From Bacteroidales bacterium (GTDB lineage Bacteria > Bacteroidota > Bacteroidia > Bacteroidales > VadinHA17), in NCBI GenBank assembly GCA_011620595.1, contig WOYX01000004.1, positions 1 to 61,699 on the forward strand: DNA of 61,699 nt. The letters run 5' to 3'. The notes under the pieces were generated by a model. It had not been told where the DNA came from, searched no databases, and worked only from the letters and a program-made list of their open reading frames with translations. Of this stretch, positions 1-8,922 are shown one piece after another. Position 1 is the stretch's first letter. The number at the start of each line of letters is the position of its first letter. The position numbers were made by a program, and so were the translations under genes.

Positions 1-120
1 AGGTCTGAAGGTCTGAGGTCTGAAGGTCTGAGGTCTGAAGGTCTGAGGTCTGAAGTCTGAAGTCTGAAGTCTGAAGGTCTGAGGTCTGAAGTCTGAAGGT
101 CTGAGGGCTGAGGACTGTAG
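1..120. repeat. Short tandem repeat, mixed 7/8-bp unit
   Basis: An irregular array of AGGTCTGA (8 bp), AGGTCTG and AGTCTGA (7 bp) units fills the window edge and degenerates after about base 105 (AGGGCTG, AGGACTG). No spacer sequences separate the units, so this is not a CRISPR array. It lies just upstream of the biotin carboxylase gene. The array may continue beyond the window. Related 7-bp arrays with a CTG core occur near 6865 and 20361. Its role is unknown; slipped-strand growth is the simplest origin. Confidence 0.9.
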
Positions 121-177
121 ATTGAACAAGCTAAACTGAATGTAAAGCAAAGAGACTTCGTAATAGAAAAAAACTAA

Positions 178-1686
178 ATGATCAGAATAAAACGAATACT
201 GATAGCAAACCGCGGCGAGATAGCCGTGAGGATCATGCGTACAGCACGCAGGATGAGCATTGAATGTGTCGCCATACGCACCCAGGCTGAACCCGATGCC
301 ATGTACCTCTCGTCAGCCGACATAATTCATGAGGAGGATGACGCTGAGGCCGTGATTCCGGTGTTTCTTGATATAGAAAAGCTGATCTCCGTGGCTTCAG
401 AACACAAATGTGACGCAATCCATCCCGGATACGGCTTTCTTGCCGAGAACGCATACTTTGCCGAGAAGTGCAGGGATAACGGGATTGTTTTCATCGGCCC
501 GTCGCCTGACGCCATATACAAGATGGGCAACAAGACCATCGCCAGGCAGATAGCCCTACGCCACAAGATACCCATGGCCATGGGCACTCCGGGAAGCGTC
601 GCCGATGAGGAGGAGGCACTGAAACATGCCGCCCGCATAGGATACCCGGTAATCATCAAGGCTGCCTCCGGTGGCGGTGGCAGGGGAATGCGCATCGTAC
701 GCCAGGAGTCCGAGATGGAAAAGATGTTCAATTTGGCCAGCCGGGAGGCTGAAAAAGCATTCAACGACCCCAGCGTCTTTATAGAGAAATATATTGAGAA
801 TCCTAAGCATATTGAATTCCAGATACTTGGTGATATGCACGGAAATATCATCCATCTGGGTGAAAGAGAGTGCTCCATTCAGCGCAAGCATCAGAAGCTG
901 CTCGAGGAAGCCCCCTCTCCTGCCCTGGACGATGAGATGAGGAAGAGAATGGGCGATATCGCGGTGACAATAGCAAGTGCCGTAGGCTATTACTCGGCAG
1001 GCACTGTGGAATTTCTGCTTGACTCTGACCGTAACTTCTACTTCATGGAGATGAACACCCGGATTCAGGTGGAGCACCCTGTGACGGAAATGATCACGGG
1101 CATAGACCTTATTGAGCAGCAGATACGTATTGCAGCCGGTGAGCATCTCACCCTGCGGCAGGAAGATGTCACGCTCACCGGCTGGGCTATTGAATGCCGC
1201 ATTAATGCCGAGGATGTACAGGCGGGATTTACCCCTTCACCTGGCAGGATAGAGAATATCAGCCTGCCCGAAGAGGCAGGCATACGCGTTGACACGGGAG
1301 TCAGGGCCGGATCACAGATTGTTGCCGCCTATGATTCAATGATAGCTAAACTGATAGTCACCGGTGCCAGCCGTAAGGAGGCCATCACCAATACCAAAAA
1401 AGCCCTCGACAGGGTCTGGATCAGGGGTACGAAGACCACTCTCCCGTTTTTCCGCATGCTGATGCGCAACAAAAAATTCCAGGAAGGCACCTTCACAACG
1501 GCATTCATCGAAAAGGACCTGGAGAAATACCACACCAGCAGCGAATATGAGGAGACCATTGCAGCATGGCTGGCAACGAAGCTCTTCGCTGAAGAGAATC
1601 TTTCGGAGAAAAAAGCAAATATCAGTTTTGACCATGGGAAGGAGCTTACCCCGTGGCTGCTGAGAAAAAGACTCTCTCAATTCTGA
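178..1686 (+). CDS. accC: Biotin carboxylase subunit of an acyl-CoA carboxylase
   Basis: ATP-dependent carboxylation of biotin on a carrier protein, the first half-reaction of acetyl- or propionyl-CoA carboxylase; cytosolic. The N-terminal Rossmann-like domain starts with IANRGEIAVR. The ATP-grasp glycine loop KAASGGGGRG lies at residues 161-170, and the signature MNTRIQVEHPVTE at about 292-304 carries the catalytic Glu/Arg set. The protein has 502 residues against about 450 for E. coli AccC. The extra C-terminal 50 residues resemble the longer form found in propionyl/pyruvate-type carboxylases. The ATG start gives a standard N-terminus. The biotin carrier gene follows 4 bp downstream, so they are probably cotranscribed. 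No carboxyltransferase gene is present, so substrate specificity cannot be assigned. Confidence 0.93.
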   Translation: MIRIKRILIANRGEIAVRIMRTARRMSIECVAIRTQAEPDAMYLSSADIIHEEDDAEAVIPVFLDIEKLISVASEHKCDAIHPGYGFLAENAYFAEKCRDNGIVFIGPSPDAIYKMGNKTIARQIALRHKIPMAMGTPGSVADEEEALKHAARIGYPVIIKAASGGGGRGMRIVRQESEMEKMFNLASREAEKAFNDPSVFIEKYIENPKHIEFQILGDMHGNIIHLGERECSIQRKHQKLLEEAPSPALDDEMRKRMGDIAVTIASAVGYYSAGTVEFLLDSDRNFYFMEMNTRIQVEHPVTEMITGIDLIEQQIRIAAGEHLTLRQEDVTLTGWAIECRINAEDVQAGFTPSPGRIENISLPEEAGIRVDTGVRAGSQIVAAYDSMIAKLIVTGASRKEAITNTKKALDRVWIRGTKTTLPFFRMLMRNKKFQEGTFTTAFIEKDLEKYHTSSEYEETIAAWLATKLFAEENLSEKKANISFDHGKELTPWLLRKRLSQF

Positions 1687-1690
1687 AAGA

Positions 1691-2221
1691 ATGAAATCTG
1701 AAAAACCCGGTATAAAAAGACTCTATGCCCTCTCAGGCGAGGGACGCAAGTTCGAATTCTCCCTTCCCCTGCGTAATGTCATAAAAGTCAACGGCAGGGA
1801 GTACACCGTTGAGCTTCGCGAGGACCAGAAATACGGCGTCCACGTGCTATGGAAAAACCGCAGGTACCCCGTGGAGATAGTCCGTGTCAGGCAAAACAGG
1901 TACGAGATACTTTTCAATGACATCAGCCATGAATTTACCGTGGAGACCCCCATTTCGATGCAACGTAGGAAGGTGCTCAAAACGGGCCGCGGCAAGATCG
2001 GAACAGTAGCTATCAGAGCTCCCATGCCCGGCAAGATCATAGATGTCCTTGTCCGTGAGAACAGCGAGGCTACACGGGGTGAAGCACTGGTGATCCTCGA
2101 AGCCATGAAGATGCAGAATGAGATACAGTCACCGGTAAACGGCACTGTGGTCAGGATTGCCGTCAGGGCCGGTCAGAATGTCATGAAAGATGATATCTTA
2201 GCGGAGCTAACCGTCAAATAG
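1691..2221 (+). CDS. Biotin carboxyl carrier protein (biotin/lipoyl attachment domain)
   Basis: Carries biotin between the carboxylase and carboxyltransferase active sites. The C-terminal half (about 105-176) is a biotinyl domain. The biotinylation motif is EAMKMQNE, with the acceptor lysine at residue 140. The N-terminal 100 residues form a Bacteroidota-type extension without a recognised domain; it begins with a basic segment and contains no signal peptide. It starts 4 bp after the biotin carboxylase gene, consistent with one operon. It is shorter than the fused alpha subunits of mitochondrial-type enzymes, so the complex would be of the three-polypeptide type. The missing partner could lie upstream of the window or elsewhere in the genome. 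Confidence 0.9.
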   Translation: MKSEKPGIKRLYALSGEGRKFEFSLPLRNVIKVNGREYTVELREDQKYGVHVLWKNRRYPVEIVRVRQNRYEILFNDISHEFTVETPISMQRRKVLKTGRGKIGTVAIRAPMPGKIIDVLVRENSEATRGEALVILEAMKMQNEIQSPVNGTVVRIAVRAGQNVMKDDILAELTVK

Positions 2222-2228
2222 CTTTACC

Positions 2229-3228
2229 ATGGCCAGTAATGGAACTGTTACCGCAACATCAATGATGGCGGTCATATTTATGTTATTGTCTGTCTCTTGC
2301 ACCCGATTTTCGGGCAACGGATTTTCTTCGGAATGGGAACAGTACCCTGACAGCCGGTGGGTCGGCCCTGACCTCTGGGCCAACAGGCTTGCCGACTGGG
2401 AGATCCGGAATGGCAGGCTCACCTGCCTCAGCGACCTTCCCCTGCGTACCGTACACCTTATGACCAGGAGAGCAGGGCCTGAGGAGGGCAATCTCATTAC
2501 CCTGGTAAATATCCGGAAAGAATCCGGCACTGCAAACGGTCTGAGTGCCGGCGGTGGCAGCAATGGAGTCGGCAGCAGCAGCTATGGGAACAATGAACCC
2601 GGCAGTCGCAACAGTGACGGCAGGGATAGATGCAGGATATGCTATAGTATCACCTGCAAGCGGCAATATCTTTCCCAGAAGGTGGTTCCCCCCGCAACCG
2701 GGCAGAAACCGTGAGGATGTTTTTCCCGAATATACCGGAGAATTCAGGGACGGCTTCGGTAACAAAATAACTGTCCGTGCCGTGGCCAACCCGCACAAAA
2801 GCACGGCAGAGCCGACGCGTCATAATGAACTGGTCACCGGCTACAGCGCCATTACCTTCCGGAGATCATCACGGGAGATAGAGTTGGCAAACTGGCCGGG
2901 ATATGCCGGTCCGGCAACAGGAGAGCCCTTCTCCGGCTGGCCCGTAACCATCAGCCAGTCTGACAACTACGGACGAAAGATTATTGGCTGGCTCCCTGAA
3001 GTGGTCACCGAGGGACTCTGGAACCCGGTCATCAGAATCATCGGTGAAAGCACCGGTGAGACGGTTTACAGCCTGCGCATCAGCGGCAACTCCTTCCAAC
3101 CGGGAGTATTCCGTTACGGCGCCTACACCATTGAGGCAGGTGACCCGGACACAGGGATATGGCGTAAGGCCGAAGGTATACAGGCATGGAGCTCGAAAGA
3201 GAGACAGAACCTTGTCTTTTCATTCTGA
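2229..3228 (+). pseudogene. Frameshifted, internally deleted PhoD-like phosphatase remnant
   Basis: Two overlapping frames together look like one broken gene. The first (2229-2714) has a lipoprotein-type leader (LLSVSC) and a segment (NRLADWEIRNGRLTCL) that I associate with the N-terminal region of secreted alkaline phosphatase D-family proteins. The second (in frame to 3228) continues with FRDGFGNKITVRAVANPH and FSGWPVTISQSDNYGRK, which I associate with the C-terminal end of the same family. The metallophosphatase core between them is absent; a low-complexity Gly/Ser/Ala-coding stretch at about 2540-2640 marks the junction. A stop codon at 2542-2544 closes the second frame upstream. The two parts total about 330 codons against 600 or more expected. 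The family call rests on remembered similarity. It starts 7 bp after the biotin carrier gene. Confidence 0.5.
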
Positions 3229-3270
3229 GTACTCTGAACAGCCGCAGACCGTTGAGGAAAGATGGAATGA

Positions 3271-4728
3271 TTACTTCTTCGGAGCGTTCTTCAAGGTAGC
3301 CACAAGGAAGTTCCAGAATTTCTCAACCGATTCAATCTCCACCTTCTCATCTGGACTGTGCGGATAGCGGATCGTCGGCCCGAAGCTGATGGAATCAAGC
3401 TTCGGATAGGCACCCATGATAATACCGCATTCAAGACCGGCATGAATGGCCTTGATCTCCGGCACCTTGCCGTACAGTTTGTTGTAGGTCTCCTTCATGG
3501 TAACAAGTATCTTGCTGTCCATGTTGGGCTTCCATCCGGGATAGTCGCCTGACATGGTGATTTCGGCACCGGCAAGCTGGAACCCTGCGGCTATCTTCCA
3601 TGCTGTTGCTTTCTTGGCTGTCTCCACCGAACTGCGCGTAAGGCTATGGGCCTGGAATTTGCCGTCACTGACATTAACAACTGAGAGGTTGCTGGAAGTC
3701 TCAACGACACCCGGCATGCTTGCACTCATCCGCTGCACACCGCAGGGACATACGAATACTGCCCGTATTATCCGGTACTGGTCGGCCTCATTCATCACCG
3801 TGTCCGGTGCTTCACAGGTTTTGGATATAAGCCTGATGTCCGGGTCAACCTCCTTGAATTCTTCCCTGTACATCTTCTCATAACCCTTGATGAACTTCTC
3901 AAACTGGGCCTTTTTGATTGAAGGAACAACAACGGTTGCGAATGCCTCACGCGGGATGGCGTTGCGGAGGTCTCCCCCGGTGTAGTCAGCGATGCGCATA
4001 CCGAAGTCATGTTCTGCCTGCTGAAAGAAACGGAACATCAGCTTGTTGGCATTACCCTTGCCGAGATGAATATCGAGGCCTGAGTGCCCGCCGCGCAGTC
4101 CACTGAGGGTCAGCTTGTAGGCAGTCATTCCCGACGGGGTCTTCTCCTGTTTGTAGTTGCGTGCAGCGCTGACATCAACGCCACCGGCACAACCTACGTA
4201 GAGTTCACCTTCATCTTCCGAATCCATGTTGATCAATATCTCGCCCTTAAGCATCCCTTTCTTCAGGTTCCTGGCTCCCGTCATTCCTGTCTCCTCATCA
4301 ATGGTGAAGAGTGCCTCAACCGGGCCGTGCGCAACCTTCGGATCGGTCAGCACAGCCATGGCAGCTGCAACACCGATACCATTATCGGCACCAAGAGTGG
4401 TGCCATTGGCAGTTACCCACCCCTTTTCAATCATTGTTTCGATAGGATCCTTTTCAAAGTCAAACTTCTTGTCAGAATTTTTCTGTGGAACCATGTCAAC
4501 ATGACCCTGCAAAACAATGCCGACACGGTCTTCCATGCCCCTGGTTGCGGGTTTGCGGATCACAACGTTGCCGGTCTTGTCAACGACGGTCTCAAGGCCG
4601 TGCTCCTCGCCAAACTTCTTCAGGTACTCTGTCATCCGTGCCTCCTTCTTGGAGGGACGGGGTATCTGTGTAATTTCATAGAAATATTTCCACAGAAGCT
4701 TCGGTTCAAGATTTCTTATGTCACTCAT
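3271..4728 (-). CDS. pepD: Aminoacyl-histidine dipeptidase (cytosol nonspecific dipeptidase, M20)
   Basis: Zinc-dependent hydrolysis of dipeptides, including Xaa-His, in the cytosol. Metal-binding and catalytic motifs are intact: GHVDMVPQ (His76, Asp78), GADNGIG (bridging Asp115) and TIDEETGMTG (Glu145/Glu146), followed by the M20 lid/dimerisation domain at about 200-380. The 485 residues match the family length. There is no signal peptide. It is the second gene of a probable two-gene unit: an MFS transporter gene ends 13 bp upstream on the same strand. This pairing suggests uptake of a small peptide-like substrate followed by its hydrolysis, which is an inference. It converges with the decayed PhoD-like gene. 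Confidence 0.95.
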   Translation of the reverse strand: MSDIRNLEPKLLWKYFYEITQIPRPSKKEARMTEYLKKFGEEHGLETVVDKTGNVVIRKPATRGMEDRVGIVLQGHVDMVPQKNSDKKFDFEKDPIETMIEKGWVTANGTTLGADNGIGVAAAMAVLTDPKVAHGPVEALFTIDEETGMTGARNLKKGMLKGEILINMDSEDEGELYVGCAGGVDVSAARNYKQEKTPSGMTAYKLTLSGLRGGHSGLDIHLGKGNANKLMFRFFQQAEHDFGMRIADYTGGDLRNAIPREAFATVVVPSIKKAQFEKFIKGYEKMYREEFKEVDPDIRLISKTCEAPDTVMNEADQYRIIRAVFVCPCGVQRMSASMPGVVETSSNLSVVNVSDGKFQAHSLTRSSVETAKKATAWKIAAGFQLAGAEITMSGDYPGWKPNMDSKILVTMKETYNKLYGKVPEIKAIHAGLECGIIMGAYPKLDSISFGPTIRYPHSPDEKVEIESVEKFWNFLVATLKNAPKK

Positions 4729-4741
4729 ATCTGTAAATTAT

Positions 4742-6142
4742 TTACTGTTTAAGATTTTCAATATTTGGCATCTCAAGGCCGTAACCCTTCTTTGCGTCCT
4801 CAGCCTTCAGCAGGAAACCGAAGAAGAGTGCCAGCACACCCAGGGCTGTGAATATCATCATCGGCAGTTGGTAGTTATAGCTGGGCACCTCCACACCGTC
4901 AAGCAGGTATGTACCGGTGATGCAGTATTTGTCGAGCACCCAGCCAATCAGGTACGGGACACCCATCAGCCCCCAGTTCTGGACCCAGAAAATGAGAGCA
5001 TAGGCAGTTCCAAGTTGTTTGTCAGGTATAATCTTGGGAACCGAGGGCCACATGGCCGACGGGACAAGGGAGAATCCTATGCCGAGAATAATGGTAAGGA
5101 AGAATGCCATCCAGGGCTTGTCAAGTGCAGGGATGGAAAACATGGTATGAACAAATATCAGCAGCAATGCCCCGATAATCATTATTGTCGCGCCCTTGCC
5201 CTTTCGGTCATACAGGTTGCCGAAAAGCGGGGTGAGCAGTATGGTTCCGAAGGGAAGCACTGAGGGTATAAGACCGGCAGTCTCGGGATCTATGCCAAAT
5301 TTATTTACCATCAGGTCAGCTGCATATTTCAGGAACGGGAACACTGCCGAATAGAAAAGAACGCAAAGGATTGCAATATACCACCATCCTTTATTTTTGA
5401 TGATGAAGAAAATATCCTTCAGCCTGAAGCTGTCGACCTCCTCCTCGGGCAATCCCTCTTTGGACTGAGCAATGGATGCGTCAAGCTTTTTGTCCATTCC
5501 GCAGTATATAAAGAAGGCTATCAGGCCGATGCAGAGCAGTACCAGGCCAACAAGTATGGGCATCGATACATGGCCCAGAGCCTTGGCCAGCGGAGCCGAT
5601 CCCGCGAGGGCAAGAGTAGTACCAAGCCTGGCAGTGGCCATCTCCAGTCCCATTGCCAGGGCCATCTCCTTACCCCTGAACCACTTCACAATTATCTTTG
5701 ATACCGTTATACCGGCAATCTCAACGCCTACTCCAAAAACGGCGTAACCCAGTCCTGCCAGAAAAACCTGCGGATTTGCATCCCAGAAAAGAAAATGCCA
5801 GCTCTGACCCTCGAAAGCATTGGTTGAGAGAGCCCAGAACTTAACTGCAGTTCCGCCAACCATCAGCATGGTGGCCATCTTGCCAGTGAACCTGACACCC
5901 ATCTTGTCAAGTATGATACCTCCGATGATCAGCATTATGAGGAATACATTGAACCAGCCATAGGCGCTGGTGAAAAGGCCGTAATCCTCGCTGCTCCAGG
6001 CAAGCTGTTGCTCAAGCATCGGTTTTAGCGGTGCCATGGCATCGGTCATGAAATAACCGCACAACATGGTAAATGCCACAACAGCAAGCGCAGTCCACCT
6101 TGCAGTTTTTGAGTCAGCAAGGGTCTTTCTTATTTTTTCCAT
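4742..6142 (-). CDS. Major facilitator superfamily transporter
   Basis: Inner-membrane secondary transporter of 466 residues with about 12 predicted membrane segments. The first helix begins near residue 15 (WTALAVVAFTMLCGYFMTDA), and a typical MFS cytoplasmic loop is at about 230-245 (SKEGLPEEEVDSFRLKD). The loop between helices 2 and 3 has the MFS-type GGIILDKMGVR, and NLYDRKGKG is the matching loop in the second half. The substrate is not evident from sequence. It lies 13 bp upstream of pepD on the same strand, so a dipeptide or amino-acid derivative is a reasonable guess. The divergent neighbour is an exported thioredoxin-like gene, 180 bp away. No TAnnTTTG box is visible for this strand. 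Confidence 0.88.
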   Translation of the reverse strand: MEKIRKTLADSKTARWTALAVVAFTMLCGYFMTDAMAPLKPMLEQQLAWSSEDYGLFTSAYGWFNVFLIMLIIGGIILDKMGVRFTGKMATMLMVGGTAVKFWALSTNAFEGQSWHFLFWDANPQVFLAGLGYAVFGVGVEIAGITVSKIIVKWFRGKEMALAMGLEMATARLGTTLALAGSAPLAKALGHVSMPILVGLVLLCIGLIAFFIYCGMDKKLDASIAQSKEGLPEEEVDSFRLKDIFFIIKNKGWWYIAILCVLFYSAVFPFLKYAADLMVNKFGIDPETAGLIPSVLPFGTILLTPLFGNLYDRKGKGATIMIIGALLLIFVHTMFSIPALDKPWMAFFLTIILGIGFSLVPSAMWPSVPKIIPDKQLGTAYALIFWVQNWGLMGVPYLIGWVLDKYCITGTYLLDGVEVPSYNYQLPMMIFTALGVLALFFGFLLKAEDAKKGYGLEMPNIENLKQ

Positions 6143-6246
6143 TTCAGTTTATGTGAATTTTATAATTAGACGGTGCGTAAATGTATAAAAAAAACATTCC
6201 AATAAGCCACACAGAAAACATGTTGAATGAACTTTGTGGCACAATT

Positions 6247-6275
6247 TTGGTTATTGAAGTGAATTGCTATTTTTG
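6247..6275 (+). promoter_or_regulatory. Bacteroidota-type promoter for the thioredoxin-like gene
   Basis: A -33 TTG at 6247-6249 and a -7 box TATTTTTG at 6268-6275 (consensus TAnnTTTG) are separated by 18 bp. The predicted transcript starts near 6280, giving a leader of about 40 nt before the ATG at 6323. It is one of the best matches to the phylum consensus in the window. Confidence 0.6.
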
Positions 6276-6322
6276 CACAATTCTCAGACTACTTTTTAAA
6301 TAAATGCAAATAGTTGTATATC

Positions 6323-6847
6323 ATGAAGAAACTTATCATAATACTGCTCCTCTCAACACCTGCCCTGCTTCTCTCAGCACAGAATGCCACGGTTAAATGG
6401 TATACCATTGAGGAGGCGGTGGCACTTGCAAAAGCCAACCCGAGGCCAATCTTCGTTGATGCCTACACCGACTGGTGCGGATGGTGCAAGAAGCTTGACA
6501 AGGAGACCTTCTCGCATCCTGTTATCGCCGACATACTCAACACGAAATACTACGCGGTGAAGTTTGATGCCGAGGGCAAGGAGCCTGTCACATTCCAGGG
6601 AAGAACATTCGTCAATGACGGATCGCTGGGCAAGACACACCAGCTTGCATATGCCCTGCTGCAGGGTCAGCTGGGATACCCTTCCATCGTCTTTCTCACT
6701 GCCCAGAGTGAGCTTATCACTCCGGTTTCAGGATACAGAACGCCCGTTCAGATAGAACCTATGCTTATGTACTTTGCCGGTACAAGCTGGCAGAAGCAGA
6801 GCTTCGAGGATTTCTCGAAAAGCTTTAAGGGTAAGGTGCAGCAGTAG
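6323..6847 (+). CDS. Exported thioredoxin-family protein with a WCGWC active site
   Basis: Probably a periplasmic thiol-disulfide oxidoreductase. A signal peptide (about residues 1-19, ending LLLSAQ) is followed by a thioredoxin fold in which the redox pair lies in DWCGWCKK (Cys52, Cys55). The GYPSIVFL segment holds the cis-proline loop. This arrangement is that of the DUF255/thioredoxin_7 type rather than of classical thioredoxin (WCGPC). The mature protein has about 155 residues. The ATG at 6323 is preferred to a TTG nine bases upstream because it gives a normal signal peptide. The gene stands alone behind its own promoter and is followed by a repeat-rich intergenic stretch. Confidence 0.88.
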   Translation: MKKLIIILLLSTPALLLSAQNATVKWYTIEEAVALAKANPRPIFVDAYTDWCGWCKKLDKETFSHPVIADILNTKYYAVKFDAEGKEPVTFQGRTFVNDGSLGKTHQLAYALLQGQLGYPSIVFLTAQSELITPVSGYRTPVQIEPMLMYFAGTSWQKQSFEDFSKSFKGKVQQ

Positions 6848-6864
6848 GCAGCCTACAGTCCTCT

Positions 6865-6885
6865 GTCGGCAGTCGGCAGTCGGCA
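6865..6885. repeat. Three GTCGGCA heptamer repeats
   Basis: GTCGGCA occurs three times head to tail, just after the stop of the thioredoxin-like gene. Its reverse complement TGCCGAC is the same unit as in the 20361-20539 array. This is a minimal tandem array of the same 7-bp periodic family. Confidence 0.75.
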
Positions 6886-6940
6886 GCCTGACAATGAAAA
6901 GCCGTAAGCCTTCAGGTGTTGTAGAGGTCAGCGTATCAAC

Positions 6941-7060
6941 TCAAACCATTGCCCTATGGGCAGACAGTATTGTAGGCAGACCGTAGAGCCTGCCCCGATA
7001 GCCGGCAGGCGTATCGGGGACTTCAGGTTTTGCAGATGGCAGGTCTGAAGCCGCAAATAT
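6941..7060. repeat. Intergenic repeat-like element with a hairpin
   Basis: This non-coding stretch holds CCCCGATA (6993-7000) and its exact complement TATCGGGG (7012-7019), an 8-bp stem with an 11-nt loop. The 14-mer AGCCTGCCCCGATA at 6987-7000 recurs at 30503-30516, and GTATTGTA (6968-6975) also recurs downstream of the same second site. This suggests a dispersed intergenic repeat family. I see no open frame in it. Confidence 0.5.
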
Positions 7061-7082
7061 CAATCCGTAATCAAAATTAGCA

Positions 7083-7090
7083 TACTTTTG
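7083..7090 (+). promoter_or_regulatory. Putative -7 box (TACTTTTG)
   Basis: TACTTTTG fits TAnnTTTG and lies 46 bp before the methyltransferase ATG. A clear -33 TTG is not seen at the right distance. Confidence 0.4.
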
Positions 7091-7136
7091 CTTTCGCGGA
7101 GGGCTCTTGTGGCCGGCCCGTATAGCGGACAATCCT

Positions 7137-7850
7137 ATGGAAACACGCGAACAGATAGGCAAATGGTATGATGACTTTGCCAAACACCAGGTAAAGACCA
7201 GCGTAAACCTGCGGCATTACAGGATTATGGAGTTCCTGGTCAGGGCAGGACTGAAAAAAAATAGCAGGGTCCTTGAGATAGGGTGCGGAATCGGTACCCT
7301 GACGGGACTGATGGCGAAATACGTGAAGAGAGGAGAGATAATCGCAGCTGACATCAGCCCGGAGTCAGTATCGACGGCCCGGAAGAGACTCTCCCGCAAC
7401 CGTAACGTAGATTTCCTGGTGACAGACATGACCGACTTCAGTCATCCCGGAATCTTCGACTTCATTGTACTGCCGGATGTCCTCGAACATATTCCCCTTG
7501 AGCAGCACCGCAATCTCTTCGACACCCTGGCAAGCCATATGCATGAGAATTCGGTGATCCTGATTCACATACCCCACCCGAGGGCACTGGAGTACCTGAG
7601 AGAGAGATCACCGGACCAACTGCAGATCATCGACCAGTCGGTGGAGGCGGACATTCTGACAGGCAATGCTTATGAGGCAGGACTGGAACTTGTCAACTAC
7701 CTGTCATATTCGCTGTTCGACAGGAAGCATGATTATGCCCTCATCACTTTACGCAAGAGAGGTGCCGTGACACTCTCCCCACTGCCGCAGTCACATATAA
7801 TTGTCCGTAAACTCCGGTCAAGGATCAGGTTTCTGATTGCCAGGCTCTGA
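7137..7850 (+). CDS. Class I SAM-dependent methyltransferase
   Basis: Soluble 237-residue protein with a Rossmann methyltransferase fold. Motif I is VLEIGCGIGTLTG (residues 45-57), which binds S-adenosylmethionine; an acidic residue follows in EIIAADISPES, and motif IV-like IVLPDVLEHIP comes next, as in UbiE/type-11 methyltransferases. The acceptor is unknown. The ATG at 7137 is preferred to an upstream in-frame start at 7107 because homologous proteins begin close to METREQ-like sequences and the -7 box then gives a sensible leader. A glycosyltransferase gene follows within 2 bp, so the pair may modify a surface glycan or lipid. Confidence 0.85.
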   Translation: METREQIGKWYDDFAKHQVKTSVNLRHYRIMEFLVRAGLKKNSRVLEIGCGIGTLTGLMAKYVKRGEIIAADISPESVSTARKRLSRNRNVDFLVTDMTDFSHPGIFDFIVLPDVLEHIPLEQHRNLFDTLASHMHENSVILIHIPHPRALEYLRERSPDQLQIIDQSVEADILTGNAYEAGLELVNYLSYSLFDRKHDYALITLRKRGAVTLSPLPQSHIIVRKLRSRIRFLIARL

Positions 7851-7851
7851 G

Positions 7852-8922
7852 ATGCTGAGTATGAAGGAGAAGATCCTGTACATATACCCTGAAGATTCCA
7901 CCTTCACCAGGAAAGACATAACCTTTCTCTCCATGAGATTTGAGGTAAGGAGTCCTGCCCACAACTGGAAGAACAAAGCTGCTACGCCACTTAATTTCCT
8001 GAGACAGCTCTTCTTCCTTTGCCGGCATCTCAGGGGCTCCGTGGCGGTTTTCGTAATGTTTGGCGGATACTGGTCGCTGCTGCCAGCGCTTGCCGGAAAG
8101 GTCACAGGCATACCTATATATATAATACCGGGAGGCACTGACTGCGTCTCTTTCCCCTCGATTGGCTACGGCAGTCTCCGGAAACCGCTGATGAGAGCCT
8201 TCATCAGGTGGTCATTCCGCCTCTGCACGGAGCTGCTGCCTGTCCACGAATCACTCGTCGAGAGCAGGTACAACTACCATGAACCGGCGGATTATCCGAC
8301 ACAGGGATACAAATACTTCTTCCCCCGTATCACAACACCTTACAGGGTGATACACAACGGCTTCGATCCTGATTTCTTTATCTGTGAAAAGCAAAGCAAG
8401 AGAGATGACAGCTTCATCGTGGTCGCTCCGGTCTCCAGCATGACGAGGTTAAAGGTGAAAGGCATCGACCGTGTGCTTTTCCTTGCAGAGCAGTTCAGCC
8501 ATTGTACTTTCACAATTGTAGGTATATCTGACACTGTTGCCCGTGAACTGGGACCTCTTCCCGGAAGCGTTGTTCTTCATCCCTACATGCCCCAGAAGGA
8601 GTTTCTGATACTTCTGTGTGAAAGCCAGTTCGTTCTGCAATTATCCGTCTCCGAGGGGTTCCCCAATGCGCTGTGCGAGGCTATGCTCTGCCGCTGCATA
8701 CCTGTCGGATCCTCGGTGGGGCCCATTCCGGAGATCATCGGGGAGACTGGATTTGTGATGGAGAGCTCGGAGAGGGAGTATCTCGTTAACAGGTTCCGTG
8801 AGATAATCCTCACCAACAGTGCCAAGCGTCATGAACTTGGCCTCAAAGCCCGTGAGAGAATAGCTGAGAAGTATCACATTTCACTCAGGGAGCAGGCCTT
8901 TTTTGAGCTTATCGGCCGATAA
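7852..8922 (+). CDS. Glycosyltransferase family 4 (GT-B fold)
   Basis: About 356 residues. The C-terminal donor-binding domain is clear: VIHNGFDPDFF and the E-x7-E motif SEGFPNALCE (Glu268, Glu276), followed by PVGSSVGPIPEII. The N-terminal acceptor domain is more divergent, with a short hydrophobic stretch (VAVFVMFGGYWSLLPALAG) that may associate with the membrane. It starts 2 bp after the methyltransferase gene. ATG at 7852 and ATG at 7861 are both possible; the latter gives MKEKILYIYPED, a typical GT4 first strand. The end overlaps the convergent DUF4831 gene by 14 bp. The sugar and acceptor are unknown. Confidence 0.85.
   Translation: MLSMKEKILYIYPEDSTFTRKDITFLSMRFEVRSPAHNWKNKAATPLNFLRQLFFLCRHLRGSVAVFVMFGGYWSLLPALAGKVTGIPIYIIPGGTDCVSFPSIGYGSLRKPLMRAFIRWSFRLCTELLPVHESLVESRYNYHEPADYPTQGYKYFFPRITTPYRVIHNGFDPDFFICEKQSKRDDSFIVVAPVSSMTRLKVKGIDRVLFLAEQFSHCTFTIVGISDTVARELGPLPGSVVLHPYMPQKEFLILLCESQFVLQLSVSEGFPNALCEAMLCRCIPVGSSVGPIPEIIGETGFVMESSEREYLVNRFREIILTNSAKRHELGLKARERIAEKYHISLREQAFFELIGR

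Noticed and set aside
1-120. CRISPR-like repeats
   Set aside because: Units are 7-8 bp and directly adjacent; there are no spacers and no cas genes.
4084-4752. 222-codon open frame on the plus strand
   Set aside because: It lies antisense to pepD, whose motifs are intact; the frame has no family similarity and is a shadow.
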